Below, one piece after another: positions 1-5,180 of a stretch of DNA of 5,529 nt. Origin of the DNA: Alphaproteobacteria bacterium (lineage in GTDB: Bacteria; Pseudomonadota; Alphaproteobacteria; UBA3830). The notes below the pieces were generated by a model. That model did no database searches. It was not told the origin of the DNA and saw only the letters and a list, made by a program, of their open reading frames with translations. The stretch spans positions 1 to 5,529 of the forward strand of contig BNWK01000089.1 in NCBI GenBank assembly GCA_025998775.1, read 5' to 3'. How positions within the stretch are numbered: the stretch's first letter is position 1; the number at the start of each line of letters is the position of its first letter. Both the position numbers and the translations under genes were made by a program.

Positions 1-2
1 GG

Positions 3-527
3 TTGCTAACAGCGAGGCCGTATGAGGATGCAGATTTGTATTTCGACACGGAAACGTTGATCCGTGTCATGTCGGGGGAGGAGTTTGATAGGCGTCGGGA
101 AACTACGGGGGAGGAGGCGAAGGAGGAGTTACGGCAACAGATAAAGGCGATACAGGGGGAGGCAGAGGAGGAAGCGAGGAGACAGTTTGATCGAGCTGTG
201 GAAGAGACGCTGAGGCAGGATGAGGAGGATCGAAGGAAAGCAGAAGAGGAACGGAAGAAAGCAGAAGAGGAACAGAGGAAGAGAGAGGAGGAGATGAATG
301 AGAGGAATGATCAAGAATACGAAAGTCTTGTGAGCGGGATCGCAGAACAACAACGGGAGGAGCAGGAGCTGCGGGATGCGACGGAGGACATGGAATTGCG
401 TAGGTTGCTGAGGGTTGAGGAAGATGCAGAGGTGGAGGCGGCTGCGGAGCTGCGGAAGGAGGAGGAGGAAGCGGAGGAAGCGGAGGAGGAGGGGGAGGAA
501 GCGGAGGAGGAAGAGGAAGTGGAGTAA
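3..527 (+). CDS. C-terminal part of a Glu/Arg/Lys-rich, probably coiled-coil protein (5' end outside window)
   Basis: The frame is open from the window edge to TAA at 525-527 (174 codons), so the start lies upstream; an internal ATG sits at 69-71. Residues 1-35 have mixed composition (PYEDADLYFDTETLIRVMS). Residues about 36-135 are rich in E, R, K and Q, with spaced L, I and F suggesting a long helix or coiled coil. Residues from about 138 on are almost pure Glu/Ala, written as GAG/GAA runs. No catalytic motif is visible and I do not recognise the family. The varied first two thirds argue for real coding, because the long antisense frames stop near 103-129 and do not cover the first 100 bases. 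The Glu-rich end is less certain, since it lies opposite the serine-rich exon of the ABC gene. A variant poly(A) signal ATTAAA occurs at 850-855 on this strand, but its use is speculative. Confidence 0.5.
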   Translation: MLTARPYEDADLYFDTETLIRVMSGEEFDRRRETTGEEAKEELRQQIKAIQGEAEEEARRQFDRAVEETLRQDEEDRRKAEEERKKAEEEQRKREEEMNERNDQEYESLVSGIAEQQREEQELRDATEDMELRRLLRVEEDAEVEAAAELRKEEEEAEEAEEEGEEAEEEEEVE

Positions 528-842
528 GCATCAGAATCAGCATACGAATTGGAGGAGGAGTCGATGGAGGATGAGGTGGAGGAAGTGGAGTAATCACCTA
601 AATCAGTACAATCGGAGGACAAGATAGGAGAGATGGATGAGGTGAGTGGTGAGGAGGAGAGGAAAGGCCGGGAAGAAGTGGAAGAAGAGGAAGAGGAAGA
701 AACAGGGGTTGTGGAGGTCGAAGAAGAAGAGGTGAACGTGGAAAAGCGGGAAGAAGAGCAGCCAGAAGAGGAAGAGGAAGAAGCGACTGATGAATATCCC
801 AAACAGTTTTTGAGGGCGCCGCGAGCGTTCAAATCTTCGTAA
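311..842 (-). CDS. Exon m: end of NBD1 and serine-rich tail or linker
   Basis: The acceptor taatcttacag is followed by [18 protein letters not shown], which matches the post-NBD1 ABCC segment G-S-Y-x-E-L-L-x-x-x-G-x-F-x-x-x-L. The frame then stays open for about 155 more codons that are mostly Ser (TCC/TCT), with Asp, Thr, Ala and a few Tyr (for example [11 protein letters not shown]), and ends at TGA 313-311. MRP linkers between NBD1 and TMD2 are often acidic and Ser-rich, but rarely this extreme. The exon may be shorter: GT sites at 804 (GTTTGG, one base into a Cys codon) and 787 (GTCGCT) precede the Ser run, and GTATTC lies near the stop. The opposite strand of 311-527 is the Glu-rich end of the plus-strand gene. 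The start is well supported, the end is open. Confidence 0.6.
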
Positions 843-3800
843 CTGTAAGATTAAAACAAAACAAAAAAAAGCTGCTCAGCTTCACAAGCACGTAAGACAC
901 ACATACACACAGTTTACAATTTTTAATGTTCACTGAAATCGTAAAAAACGCACCAAAACACACGTGCGCACCCACCGATTTCACTTATACAAACACCCAC
1001 AGAAAAAAAACACCGGCATGCACACCTGCCTTTATGGATGATTCCTCCCCTTTCCAGAATAAAAATTATGTCTGCATGACTCAAAAGTTCCAGACGATTG
1101 GTGGCCATTATGATTGTCTTCCTATCATCTTTCACCAACTTCATAAAGCAATTATCGAATATGCTCCTGAGAATTTTCAAAACAAAAAGGGCAAAAAAAG
1201 ACACATTCACAAACATAGTGAAACGAGCAATAGACGAAAATGTGAAAAGAAAAGGAAAGAAAGAAAACAAAAATACCTTCCTACCGTCGGGTCTAAGGCA
1301 GCAAGAGGGTCATCAAGAATGTACACATCCGCGCGGCTATAAAGGCACCGCGCGAGTTGGACTCGAGCCTAAATTCACAAAAAACCATGCATTCAAGCAA
1401 ATATGCACAAAACTTACATACTTGCACACGCTCACACACATCAGACATAAATATGTATATATATATACATAAATATATACACATACATACATACTCACAT
1501 ACGTATACAGATACTAAATACATGCATACATACATACACACACAGCCATACATACATAACTCCATCCATACAAGCACACGTACATACATACATACGTACA
1601 TACATACATACATACATACATACATACGTACATACATACATACATACGTACATACACACACTCATACACACATGCATATGCATACGTCCATACATAAATG
1701 CATACAGACATACATACGTACACACGTACATACATACATACATACATGTATGCATGCATACATGTACACATGCATACATTAATACATACACACATACATA
1801 CATACACGCATGCATACACATACACATACATGCATACATACTTTCTGTCCCCCACTCAGATTTGCTCCGTCGTCGCTGATTTCGGTGCTGTCGCCTTTAG
1901 TCAGTCCGTTCAAGTCCTGCTTGAGGCAGCATGATTCAATTACGTGATCATAGAGATCTTTATCAAAGGGGTCGCCAAATACAATATTATTCCTAACGAA
2001 AAAAAAAAACAGTACATAACATATTTTCACACAAAAGTTAGAAAAAGAAAGAATATTTACTATATACAGTAATTAAAGTCACACTTGATTGTGTCGTTAA
2101 ACAACCAGGGCTGCTGGGGAAAATACGTTTTCTTCTTGATAGTAACCGGGACACCACCACGATTCGAAGCGTCGGACGTGCTGCTCACGTTGGCCGAGAT
2201 GCCACCGTCCTCTCCACCGCCTGCGTCGCTTGACAGGCCGCCGTTCGTGCCACCGACTGCGTCGCTTGACATGCCGCCGTTCGTGCCACCGCCTGCGTCG
2301 CTTGACATGCCGCCGTTCGTGCCACCGCCTGCGCCGCTTGACATGCCGCCGTTCGTGCCACCGCCTGCGTTGATTGAGCTGCCGCTGTTTCCATGCGAAG
2401 CATCGCCACCATGGTTTGTGCTGTCAGAACTAGCAAGTGCGGAGAGAAGGGAAGACTTTCCAGATCCAGTTTCGCCTACGACCTGTGTGAATGAATCAAA
2501 GGAAGTGACTATGAGTGTATACATCAAAGGCCGCATGCACAAACACACATACACAGATTTGCAAGCAAAAAAATGTGAGATACTTGTCGACAGTACACAT
2601 GCATCCAAACCATAACAAGCTTGCATTCTGGATCGACATCGACACTTTGAAGAGGGAATGACACTCTGGGGGATGCAGCAACCTTATTTTCATTCTTCGG
2701 GAAGAGAAACTGTTCCAATCGCTTTTGGCTTACTTTCATGGTGCAGTATTGGTGACTAATAATTATTACATGAAAAGGATGATAGAATTTAGACAAAAAA
2801 CAGAGATCATGCTCAACAAAACAAAAACAAAGCATACAAAGACTGCGGGATGAACAATACCGTCGAAGAGAGATCTGTAGCGTAGATAAAAAAGAAAAAA
2901 ATAAAATCAAGTTTCCATTTGAATACTCATGCACAAATACGTACATACAAATGAGAACGCATCACATACACACGCTTCGTACTTATGAGCATCTGTGCAT
3001 CGGGCAATATCATTGATTTCACATCTATCTGCGTAATCGTCTTCCCTTAAAGAAAGTAGAAATTCGAATAAAACACAAAAATTTTTTCGTAAACAAAGCA
3101 TCCACTAAATCAGAAATAGACTACACTTTAAGCAATAAAAAACAAAAATAAAAGAACCACTAACACGCTTCTTTAGTGTCAATTGGATTACAAAGATGAA
3201 CGTACAACGCAGAATACAGCAGAGAATCAATTGAAAGAAAAGCAGAAACCCCTAAAATGGAAATTCTCATAAAAGCAAAAACTTAAGAAGCCAAACGCCG
3301 CAAAATACTTGCTTTTTTCTCGAACTGAGGATTCTGTTGATGAATACAGTTTCTAGTCCTCGAGATTTTATTTCTCTCATTCCTTAAAAAAAAAGTTTAG
3401 AATTGAGATACAGTAGTAACCTGTCAGTGATTCGTTCGTTAACCCAATAACATCCTCCCTCAAGTGGCCCAAAGCAGTCTGAAACACCTTCATCAATAAC
3501 ATTATGACAATTTCAACAGCAAAAGCAGCCACTAAAACCTGCAGGACAAGACACAAAAAGAACAATTTAAGAACAAATAATCATACCGCAAGAGCAATAC
3601 CAACATATTTTAAACCCATTTGGATCGAACCAAATACAAAAACTACAAGTACTTTGAGAACTGCAAAAGGTATAGCAACAACTTCTGATAACTTATTGGT
3701 GAAATTTGGAACATCAGTTGCAACGACAGACAGTATGTTGGCTTCGTTTTCTGTCACAAAAAAAAAAAAGAAAGAAAATGTTATGATCTTACAAACTATG

Positions 3801-4247
3801 ACTATTGCAGAACATTTTATCATACATTGCTGAGGTAATAATTGCGCGCATTTTCACCTGAGTATGCAGCATAATCCTTTCCCCGAGCGTTCGCAAAATA
3901 CCCTGAATTGTGGGTAAAATAACCAACAACATCACCCAAAACCAAGGAAACGGTCCTTTTTCGGTTTCAGATTTTGGTGTAATTTGTTCAACAACAAAAG
4001 ATTGACCCACCTCAACCCCCGCATCAATAAGAAGAAGAAGAACATAAATCGGGATGTTACAGAAGAAAAATTTTTTGATATAGAAGCAAAAAATTCCATT
4101 TGAACATAATTTGAAGGTTTTCACAACGTTGAGTGCTTTGTCTTTTTCACAAATCTTCGATGAAGGTTTCCCATTGCAAATCAGTGAGAAGAAAAAAGAA
4201 TAAAATAAATTAATCCAAAACGAATGAGAATCCTCCTCAGATCTCAT
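311..4247 (-). CDS. ABCC/MRP-type ABC transporter, TMD1-NBD1 half, 13-exon model
   Basis: Membrane ATP-driven exporter of the ABCC (MRP) family; the substrate cannot be told. Proposed join, 5' to 3' on the minus strand: 4247-3797, 3750-3587, 3538-3421, 3382-3326, 3281-3167, 3045-2983, 2874-2818, 2755-2611, 2482-2085, 1992-1842, 1368-1277, 1166-1026, 842-311. This gives 2484 nt with every intron GT-AG and no internal stop. Model residues: six helices within 1-350, Walker A GETGSGKS 393-400, Q-loop PQQPW 512-516, LSGGQ 568-572, Walker B VYILDD ending at 593, D-loop AALD, switch-region ATN with Asn627. As in other ABCC NBD1 domains, the residue after the Walker B Asp is Asp rather than catalytic Glu, and the switch His is Asn. 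Unusual points are an insertion of roughly 85 residues in NBD1, a missing A-loop segment and a Ser-rich tail. The start codon and the 3' end are the least certain parts. Confidence 0.8.
528..842 (+). repeat. Purine-rich GAG/GAA low-complexity tract with a 66-bp-spaced duplication
   Basis: The plus strand is dominated by GAG, GAA and GTG. A block GAAGTGGAGTAA followed by a similar 13 bases ending in ATCAG occurs at about 515-539 and again at about 581-605, suggesting a 66-bp duplication. The frame of the upstream plus-strand gene would continue to 842 except for two TAA codons, both inside this block. I read this mainly as the reverse complement of the serine-rich ABC exon rather than a separate plus-strand gene. 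Confidence 0.5.
1026..1166 (-). CDS. Exon l: NBD1 switch region and last strands
   Basis: The acceptor attctcag is followed by [20 protein letters not shown], then [20 protein letters not shown] and GIIHKG. With the previous exon it reads DPTVGRSIFDNC, as in MRP proteins. The switch His is replaced by Asn (AAT at 1099-1097), a substitution also known in fungal and plant ABCC NBD1 domains. The donor GTGTGC (1025-1020) leaves AG, completed to Ser by exon m (IIHKGSYEDL). The intron upstream is 110 bases (1276-1167). Confidence 0.95.
1277..1368 (-). CDS. Exon k: NBD1 Walker B and D-loop
   Basis: The acceptor aatttag is followed in phase 0 by [20 protein letters not shown], then [10 protein letters not shown]. 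Joined to the previous exon this gives LSGGQKARVQLAR, the standard continuation of the signature helix. Walker B is VYILDD (1326-1309); the second Asp occupies the position of the catalytic Glu, the usual substitution in ABCC NBD1. The D-loop is AALD (1302-1291). The exon ends with AG before donor GTATTT (1276-1271), completed to Arg by exon l. Confidence 0.95.
1369..1841 (-). repeat. Intron j/k, mostly a (TACA)n/(TATG)n microsatellite
   Basis: Between LSGGQK and ARVQLAR lies a 473-base intron, several times longer than its neighbours. About 1479-1842 consists of imperfect TACA/CATA units with TACG, CACA and GCATGCA variants. The longest pure run is about seven TACA units from 1597, ended by TACG. 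A short AT dinucleotide stretch (tatatatata) lies near 1456. On the transcribed strand the repeat reads GTATGTATG, so the genuine donor is the first of many GTATGT-like sites. Long open frames here ([14 protein letters not shown]) are translations of the repeat, not genes. Confidence 0.9.
1842..1992 (-). CDS. Exon j: NBD1 helical subdomain and ABC signature
   Basis: After a T-rich tract and acceptor cgttag, the reading is [20 protein letters not shown], then [20 protein letters not shown] and [10 protein letters not shown]. It follows the ABCC pattern NILFG-x-P-x-D ... C-x-L-x-x-D-L-x-x-L-x-x-G-D-x-T-E-I-G-x-x-G-x-N-LSGGQ residue for residue in spacing. The signature LSGGQ is intact at 1859-1845. 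The exon ends in phase 0 after Lys, directly before GTATGT, which is also the first unit of the microsatellite. Confidence 0.95.
2085..2482 (-). CDS. Exon i: NBD1 Walker A, Gly/Ser repeat insert, Q-loop
   Basis: The acceptor cacacag opens in phase 0 to [17 protein letters not shown], an unmistakable Walker A with its following helix. [14 protein letters not shown] near the exon end is the Q-loop as found in ABCC NBD1. Human MRP1 has about 29 residues between the Walker A Lys and the first Q of the Q-loop; here there are about 114. The extra part (about 2153-2431) is Gly/Ser/Asn/Asp-rich and includes five tandem 12-residue units. The exon ends with AA before donor GTGTGA (2084-2079), completed to Lys by the next exon (IKNNIVFG). 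Confidence 0.92.
2186..2365 (-). repeat. Five tandem 36-bp units coding a 12-residue Gly/Ser repeat
   Basis: Five back-to-back 36-bp units, in phase with the ABC frame, code [24 protein letters not shown] (twice), [12 protein letters not shown] and [12 protein letters not shown]. The middle copies are nearly identical in DNA and the last (lowest coordinates) is the most diverged, as expected of a young array growing from the centre. The stretch is GC-rich while its surroundings are AT-rich. Because 36 is a multiple of three, all frames stay open, which explains the Pro-rich frame on the other strand. Confidence 0.95.
2611..2755 (-). CDS. Exon h: TMD1-NBD1 connector and first strand of NBD1
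   Basis: The acceptor attattag is followed by [17 protein letters not shown], the ABCC signature V-S-x-x-R-I-x-x-F-L after TM6. It then reads [15 protein letters not shown], equivalent to T-L-x-x-I-x-x-x-I-P-x-G-x-L-V-A-V immediately before Walker A. The donor GTTTGG follows ATG in phase 0. Between FL and PLQS there are only about 17 residues; the segment with the A-loop aromatic (F-x-W), which stacks on adenine, is not recognisable. The downstream intron is 128 bases (2610-2483). Confidence 0.8.
2818..2874 (-). CDS. Exon g: helix 6 of TMD1
   Basis: The acceptor ctacag is followed by [18 protein letters not shown], which matches the ABCC segment L-x-L-F-x-x-L-x-x-P-L before and into TM6. Of several GT sites, the one with a good consensus (GTATGC at 2837) is out of phase with exon h and would make the helix too short. 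A weaker GTTGAG at 2817-2812 is in phase and gives a helix of about normal length. The exon identity is more certain than its 3' end. Confidence 0.55.
2983..3045 (-). CDS. Exon f: acidic loop between helices 5 and 6
   Basis: After acceptor tttaag the frame reads [20 protein letters not shown]. It starts with one base and ends with two (donor GTACGA at 2982), so it connects exons e and g in phase. Family members have only a few residues here, so this would be an added hydrophilic loop with two Cys. It is supported by phase and open frame only. Flanking introns are 121 bases (3166-3046) and 108 bases (2982-2875). Confidence 0.45.
3167..3281 (-). CDS. Exon e: helix 5 of TMD1
   Basis: The reading is [17 protein letters not shown], then [20 protein letters not shown], a hydrophobic helix ending in Y-V-x-L-x-N-P-x-x-x-x-K-A. 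ABCC proteins show this shape at TM5 (TYVLLGNPLTAAKAF). The acceptor is cttcttaag (3283-3282). The donor GTGTTA (3166-3161) leaves GC, which the first base of exon f completes to Ala. A competing frame here ([12 protein letters not shown]...) is also open and hydrophobic but lacks the family features. Confidence 0.6.
3326..3382 (-). CDS. Exon d: REIK...FINRI segment of TMD1
   Basis: After acceptor tttaag the reading is [18 protein letters not shown], which fits the ABCC consensus L-x-G-I-R-x-I-K-x-Y-x-W-E-x-x-F-x-x-R-I. The same frame continues as SSRKKQ to 3309 and beyond, as MRP proteins do (RRKEL), but then runs into a stop. To reach exon e in frame, I placed a donor GTTCGA at 3325-3320, giving a 44-base intron to the AG at 3283-3282. 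The alternative is that the exon really continues and one base is missing in a T run near 3277-3281. The start is firm; the end is not. Confidence 0.6.
3421..3538 (-). CDS. Exon c: helix 4 and the conserved cytoplasmic segment of TMD1
   Basis: The acceptor tcctgcag opens in phase 0 to [16 protein letters not shown], which completes helix 4. [20 protein letters not shown] follows. The family equivalent is the K-x-x-D-x-R-x-x-x-x-N-E-x-L-x-G-I-K segment just before the second intracellular loop. The donor GTTACT leaves one base (G), completed by GA of exon d to give Gly. The following intron is about 38 bases (3420-3383), with a run of nine T before its AG. Confidence 0.8.
3587..3750 (-). CDS. 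Exon b: TMD1 intracellular segment, helix 3 and start of helix 4
   Basis: The reading starts [16 protein letters not shown], equivalent to the ABCC segment GEIVNLMSVDAQRF, and runs into two hydrophobic stretches around [18 protein letters not shown] and LKYVGIALA. The acceptor is gtgacag, preceded by a run of twelve or more T on the minus strand. The donor GTATGA follows GCG in phase 0. The intron upstream would be only 46 bases and the one downstream 48 bases (3586-3539). Confidence 0.75.
3797..4247 (-). CDS. Exon a: start of TMD1, helices 1 and 2
   Basis: The frame holds two hydrophobic helices, around [13 protein letters not shown] and [17 protein letters not shown], followed by [16 protein letters not shown]. 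That last segment matches the ABCC pattern in which a basic residue and an A-x-Y-x-K motif follow TM2. The ATG at 4247-4245 is the first Met after an in-frame TAG at 4277-4275. An acceptor-like tttttag ends at 4275 and would let the exon begin earlier ([10 protein letters not shown]...), so an upstream exon is possible. At the 3' end only a donor GTTTGT (3796-3791) is in phase with the next exon. The better-looking GTAAGA (3792-3787) and GTATGA (3825-3820) are out of phase. The join makes the segment between the A-x-Y-x-K motif and exon b several residues shorter than in human MRP1. Confidence 0.65.
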
Positions 4248-4540
4248 TTCAAATTTCAAAAAACTTCTTAGTAACTAAAAATTATCAAAAAACTAATAAA
4301 ACCAATATTTCAAAACAACGAATGAAACAAAGAACCCGTGGATAAAGTAGATACTGAAAGTGGAGTGTCAAGACCCCCCCCTCTTCGTACTTTTTCTTTC
4401 TCTCTCTCTCACCACACTTCCATGCTCTTGCTTTGCTGGCTCTCATCCACGCACTTAAACCTCCACACTGTGCACTACTATTGCATGTCAATGCTTCTGC
4501 GTCAGTAGTCCGTCGCACTAAGTTCTTTGTGATACCTAAC
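4248..4540. other. Region upstream of the ABC model; pyrimidine-rich tract, possible extra exon
   Basis: No convincing gene. The plus strand has a run of eight C at 4374-4381 followed by CT-rich DNA to about 4410 (GA-rich on the ABC sense strand), which could be promoter, 5' UTR or intron. About 4411-4540 is less AT-rich than its surroundings, and the minus strand is open there (for example SAWMRASKARAWKC). It ends at a good donor GTGAGA (4412-4407), so a 5' exon is possible. No family motif supports it, and in that frame it is not in phase with the acceptor at 4276-4275. Confidence 0.35.
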
Positions 4541-4703
4541 ACAGTTCATTCCGGATAAATCTTTCAAGAAAATTCAAGATTTATGCGAATTCAAGATTTA
4601 TCCGGATTTTCTTCATCAATAGAAGAGTACACGGGGACAGGAAAATTGAAGATTTACGCGAATAAAAGATTTATCCGTTCAAGATTTATCCGGAATGAAC
4701 TGT
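4541..4703. mobile_element. 163-bp element with perfect 23-bp terminal inverted repeats (MITE-like or foldback)
   Basis: The left end 4541-4563 (ACAGTTCATTCCGGATAAAT plus CTT) is the exact reverse complement of 4681-4703. Inside, the 12-bp motif AAGATTTATCCG, exact or with one to two changes, occurs forward at 4576, 4593, 4649, 4666 and 4681, and inverted at the left end. Blocks 4573-4605 and 4647-4679 are near copies 74 bp apart. A small hairpin (TCTTC/GAAGA) lies at 4610-4626. No transposase is encoded. I see no clear target-site duplication in the flanks (ctaac before, atggt after), so mobility is an inference from structure. Confidence 0.6.
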
Positions 4704-4935
4704 ATGGTTTTTATTTTCTTTTCCATGTTCATTCTATTTCTATTAAACACCCCACTCGAGAGAGATAAGAATGTCATTTTTTAGGTCAAATTTGGACACT
4801 TTCGATTTTGGCCACTTACTTATTATTTTCTTATTATCTAACATTTTTCCACATAAATAATAAACATTTCCACATAAATTCGATAAAATATATAAAAAAT
4901 TTTCATTAAAATCCAACTTAGTATTTAAAAAAATC
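4704..4935. other. AT-rich intergenic DNA
   Basis: Nothing gene-like. The only structure noticed is a short direct repeat, a CATTT..CCACATAAAT block present twice near 4842 and 4865, and runs of AT. Confidence 0.5.
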
Positions 4936-5180
4936 CAACATCCCCGATATTCAAAACCAATTTTTCATCAAAAATTTTCATCAAAATCCAACATCCCCGA
5001 TATTCAAAAATGGTTTTTCATCAAAAATTTTTTACATCCACGATATTCAAAAATGGTTTTCCTTTTTTTTTCAACATCAAAAATCCATCATCCCCGATAT
5101 TCAAAAATGGTTTTTCATCATCAAAATCCAACATCCCCGATATTCAAAACCGATTTTTCATCAAAAATTTTTCCAACTTT
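4936..5180. repeat. AT-rich minisatellite with GATATTCAAAA core
   Basis: The core CATCCCCGATATTCAAAA, followed by (A/C)(T/C)(G/C)(G/A)TTTTTCATCAAAA, recurs with GATATTCAAAA at 4946, 4999, 5042, 5096 and 5139. The spacings are 53, 43, 54 and 43 bases, so alternate copies lie 96-97 bases apart, as in a two-part higher-order unit. Open frames across it on the plus strand (NIPDIQNRFF, PIFKNGF) merely translate the repeat. Confidence 0.85.

Noticed and set aside
103..597. Minus-strand Pro/Leu-rich frame
   Set aside because: It is a shadow of GAG/GAA repeats in another frame, is not connected by splicing to the ABC gene, and is almost only Pro, Leu and Ser.
633..842. Plus-strand Glu-rich frame as a separate small gene
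   Set aside because: It lies opposite the ABC exon m and ends exactly at its splice acceptor; the composition follows from the complementary Ser codons.
1441..1845. Possible CRISPR-like array of evenly spaced repeats
   Set aside because: The units are contiguous tetranucleotides with no spacers, inside a spliced eukaryotic intron.
1357..1934. Long open frames of HTYIHTY and MYVCMYV type on both strands
   Set aside because: They are translations of the TACA/TATG microsatellite inside intron j/k and have no protein-like composition.
2085..2615. Plus-strand Pro-rich frame ([12 protein letters not shown] repeats)
   Set aside because: It is the antisense of the Walker A exon; the 36-bp repeat keeps all frames open, and the minus frame carries the ABC motifs.
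3181..3309. Alternative hydrophobic minus frame [12 protein letters not shown]... after a 57-base intron
   Set aside because: It is open and in phase with SSRKKQ, but lacks the family pattern Y-V-x-L-x-N-P that the neighbouring frame shows.
3789..3796. GTAAGA as donor of exon a
   Set aside because: It has the best consensus, but it leaves two bases where exon b needs one, so the ABC frame would be lost.
4583..4768. Plus-strand open frame across the inverted-repeat element
   Set aside because: It is built largely from the repeated AAGATTTATCCG motif; no protein-like features.
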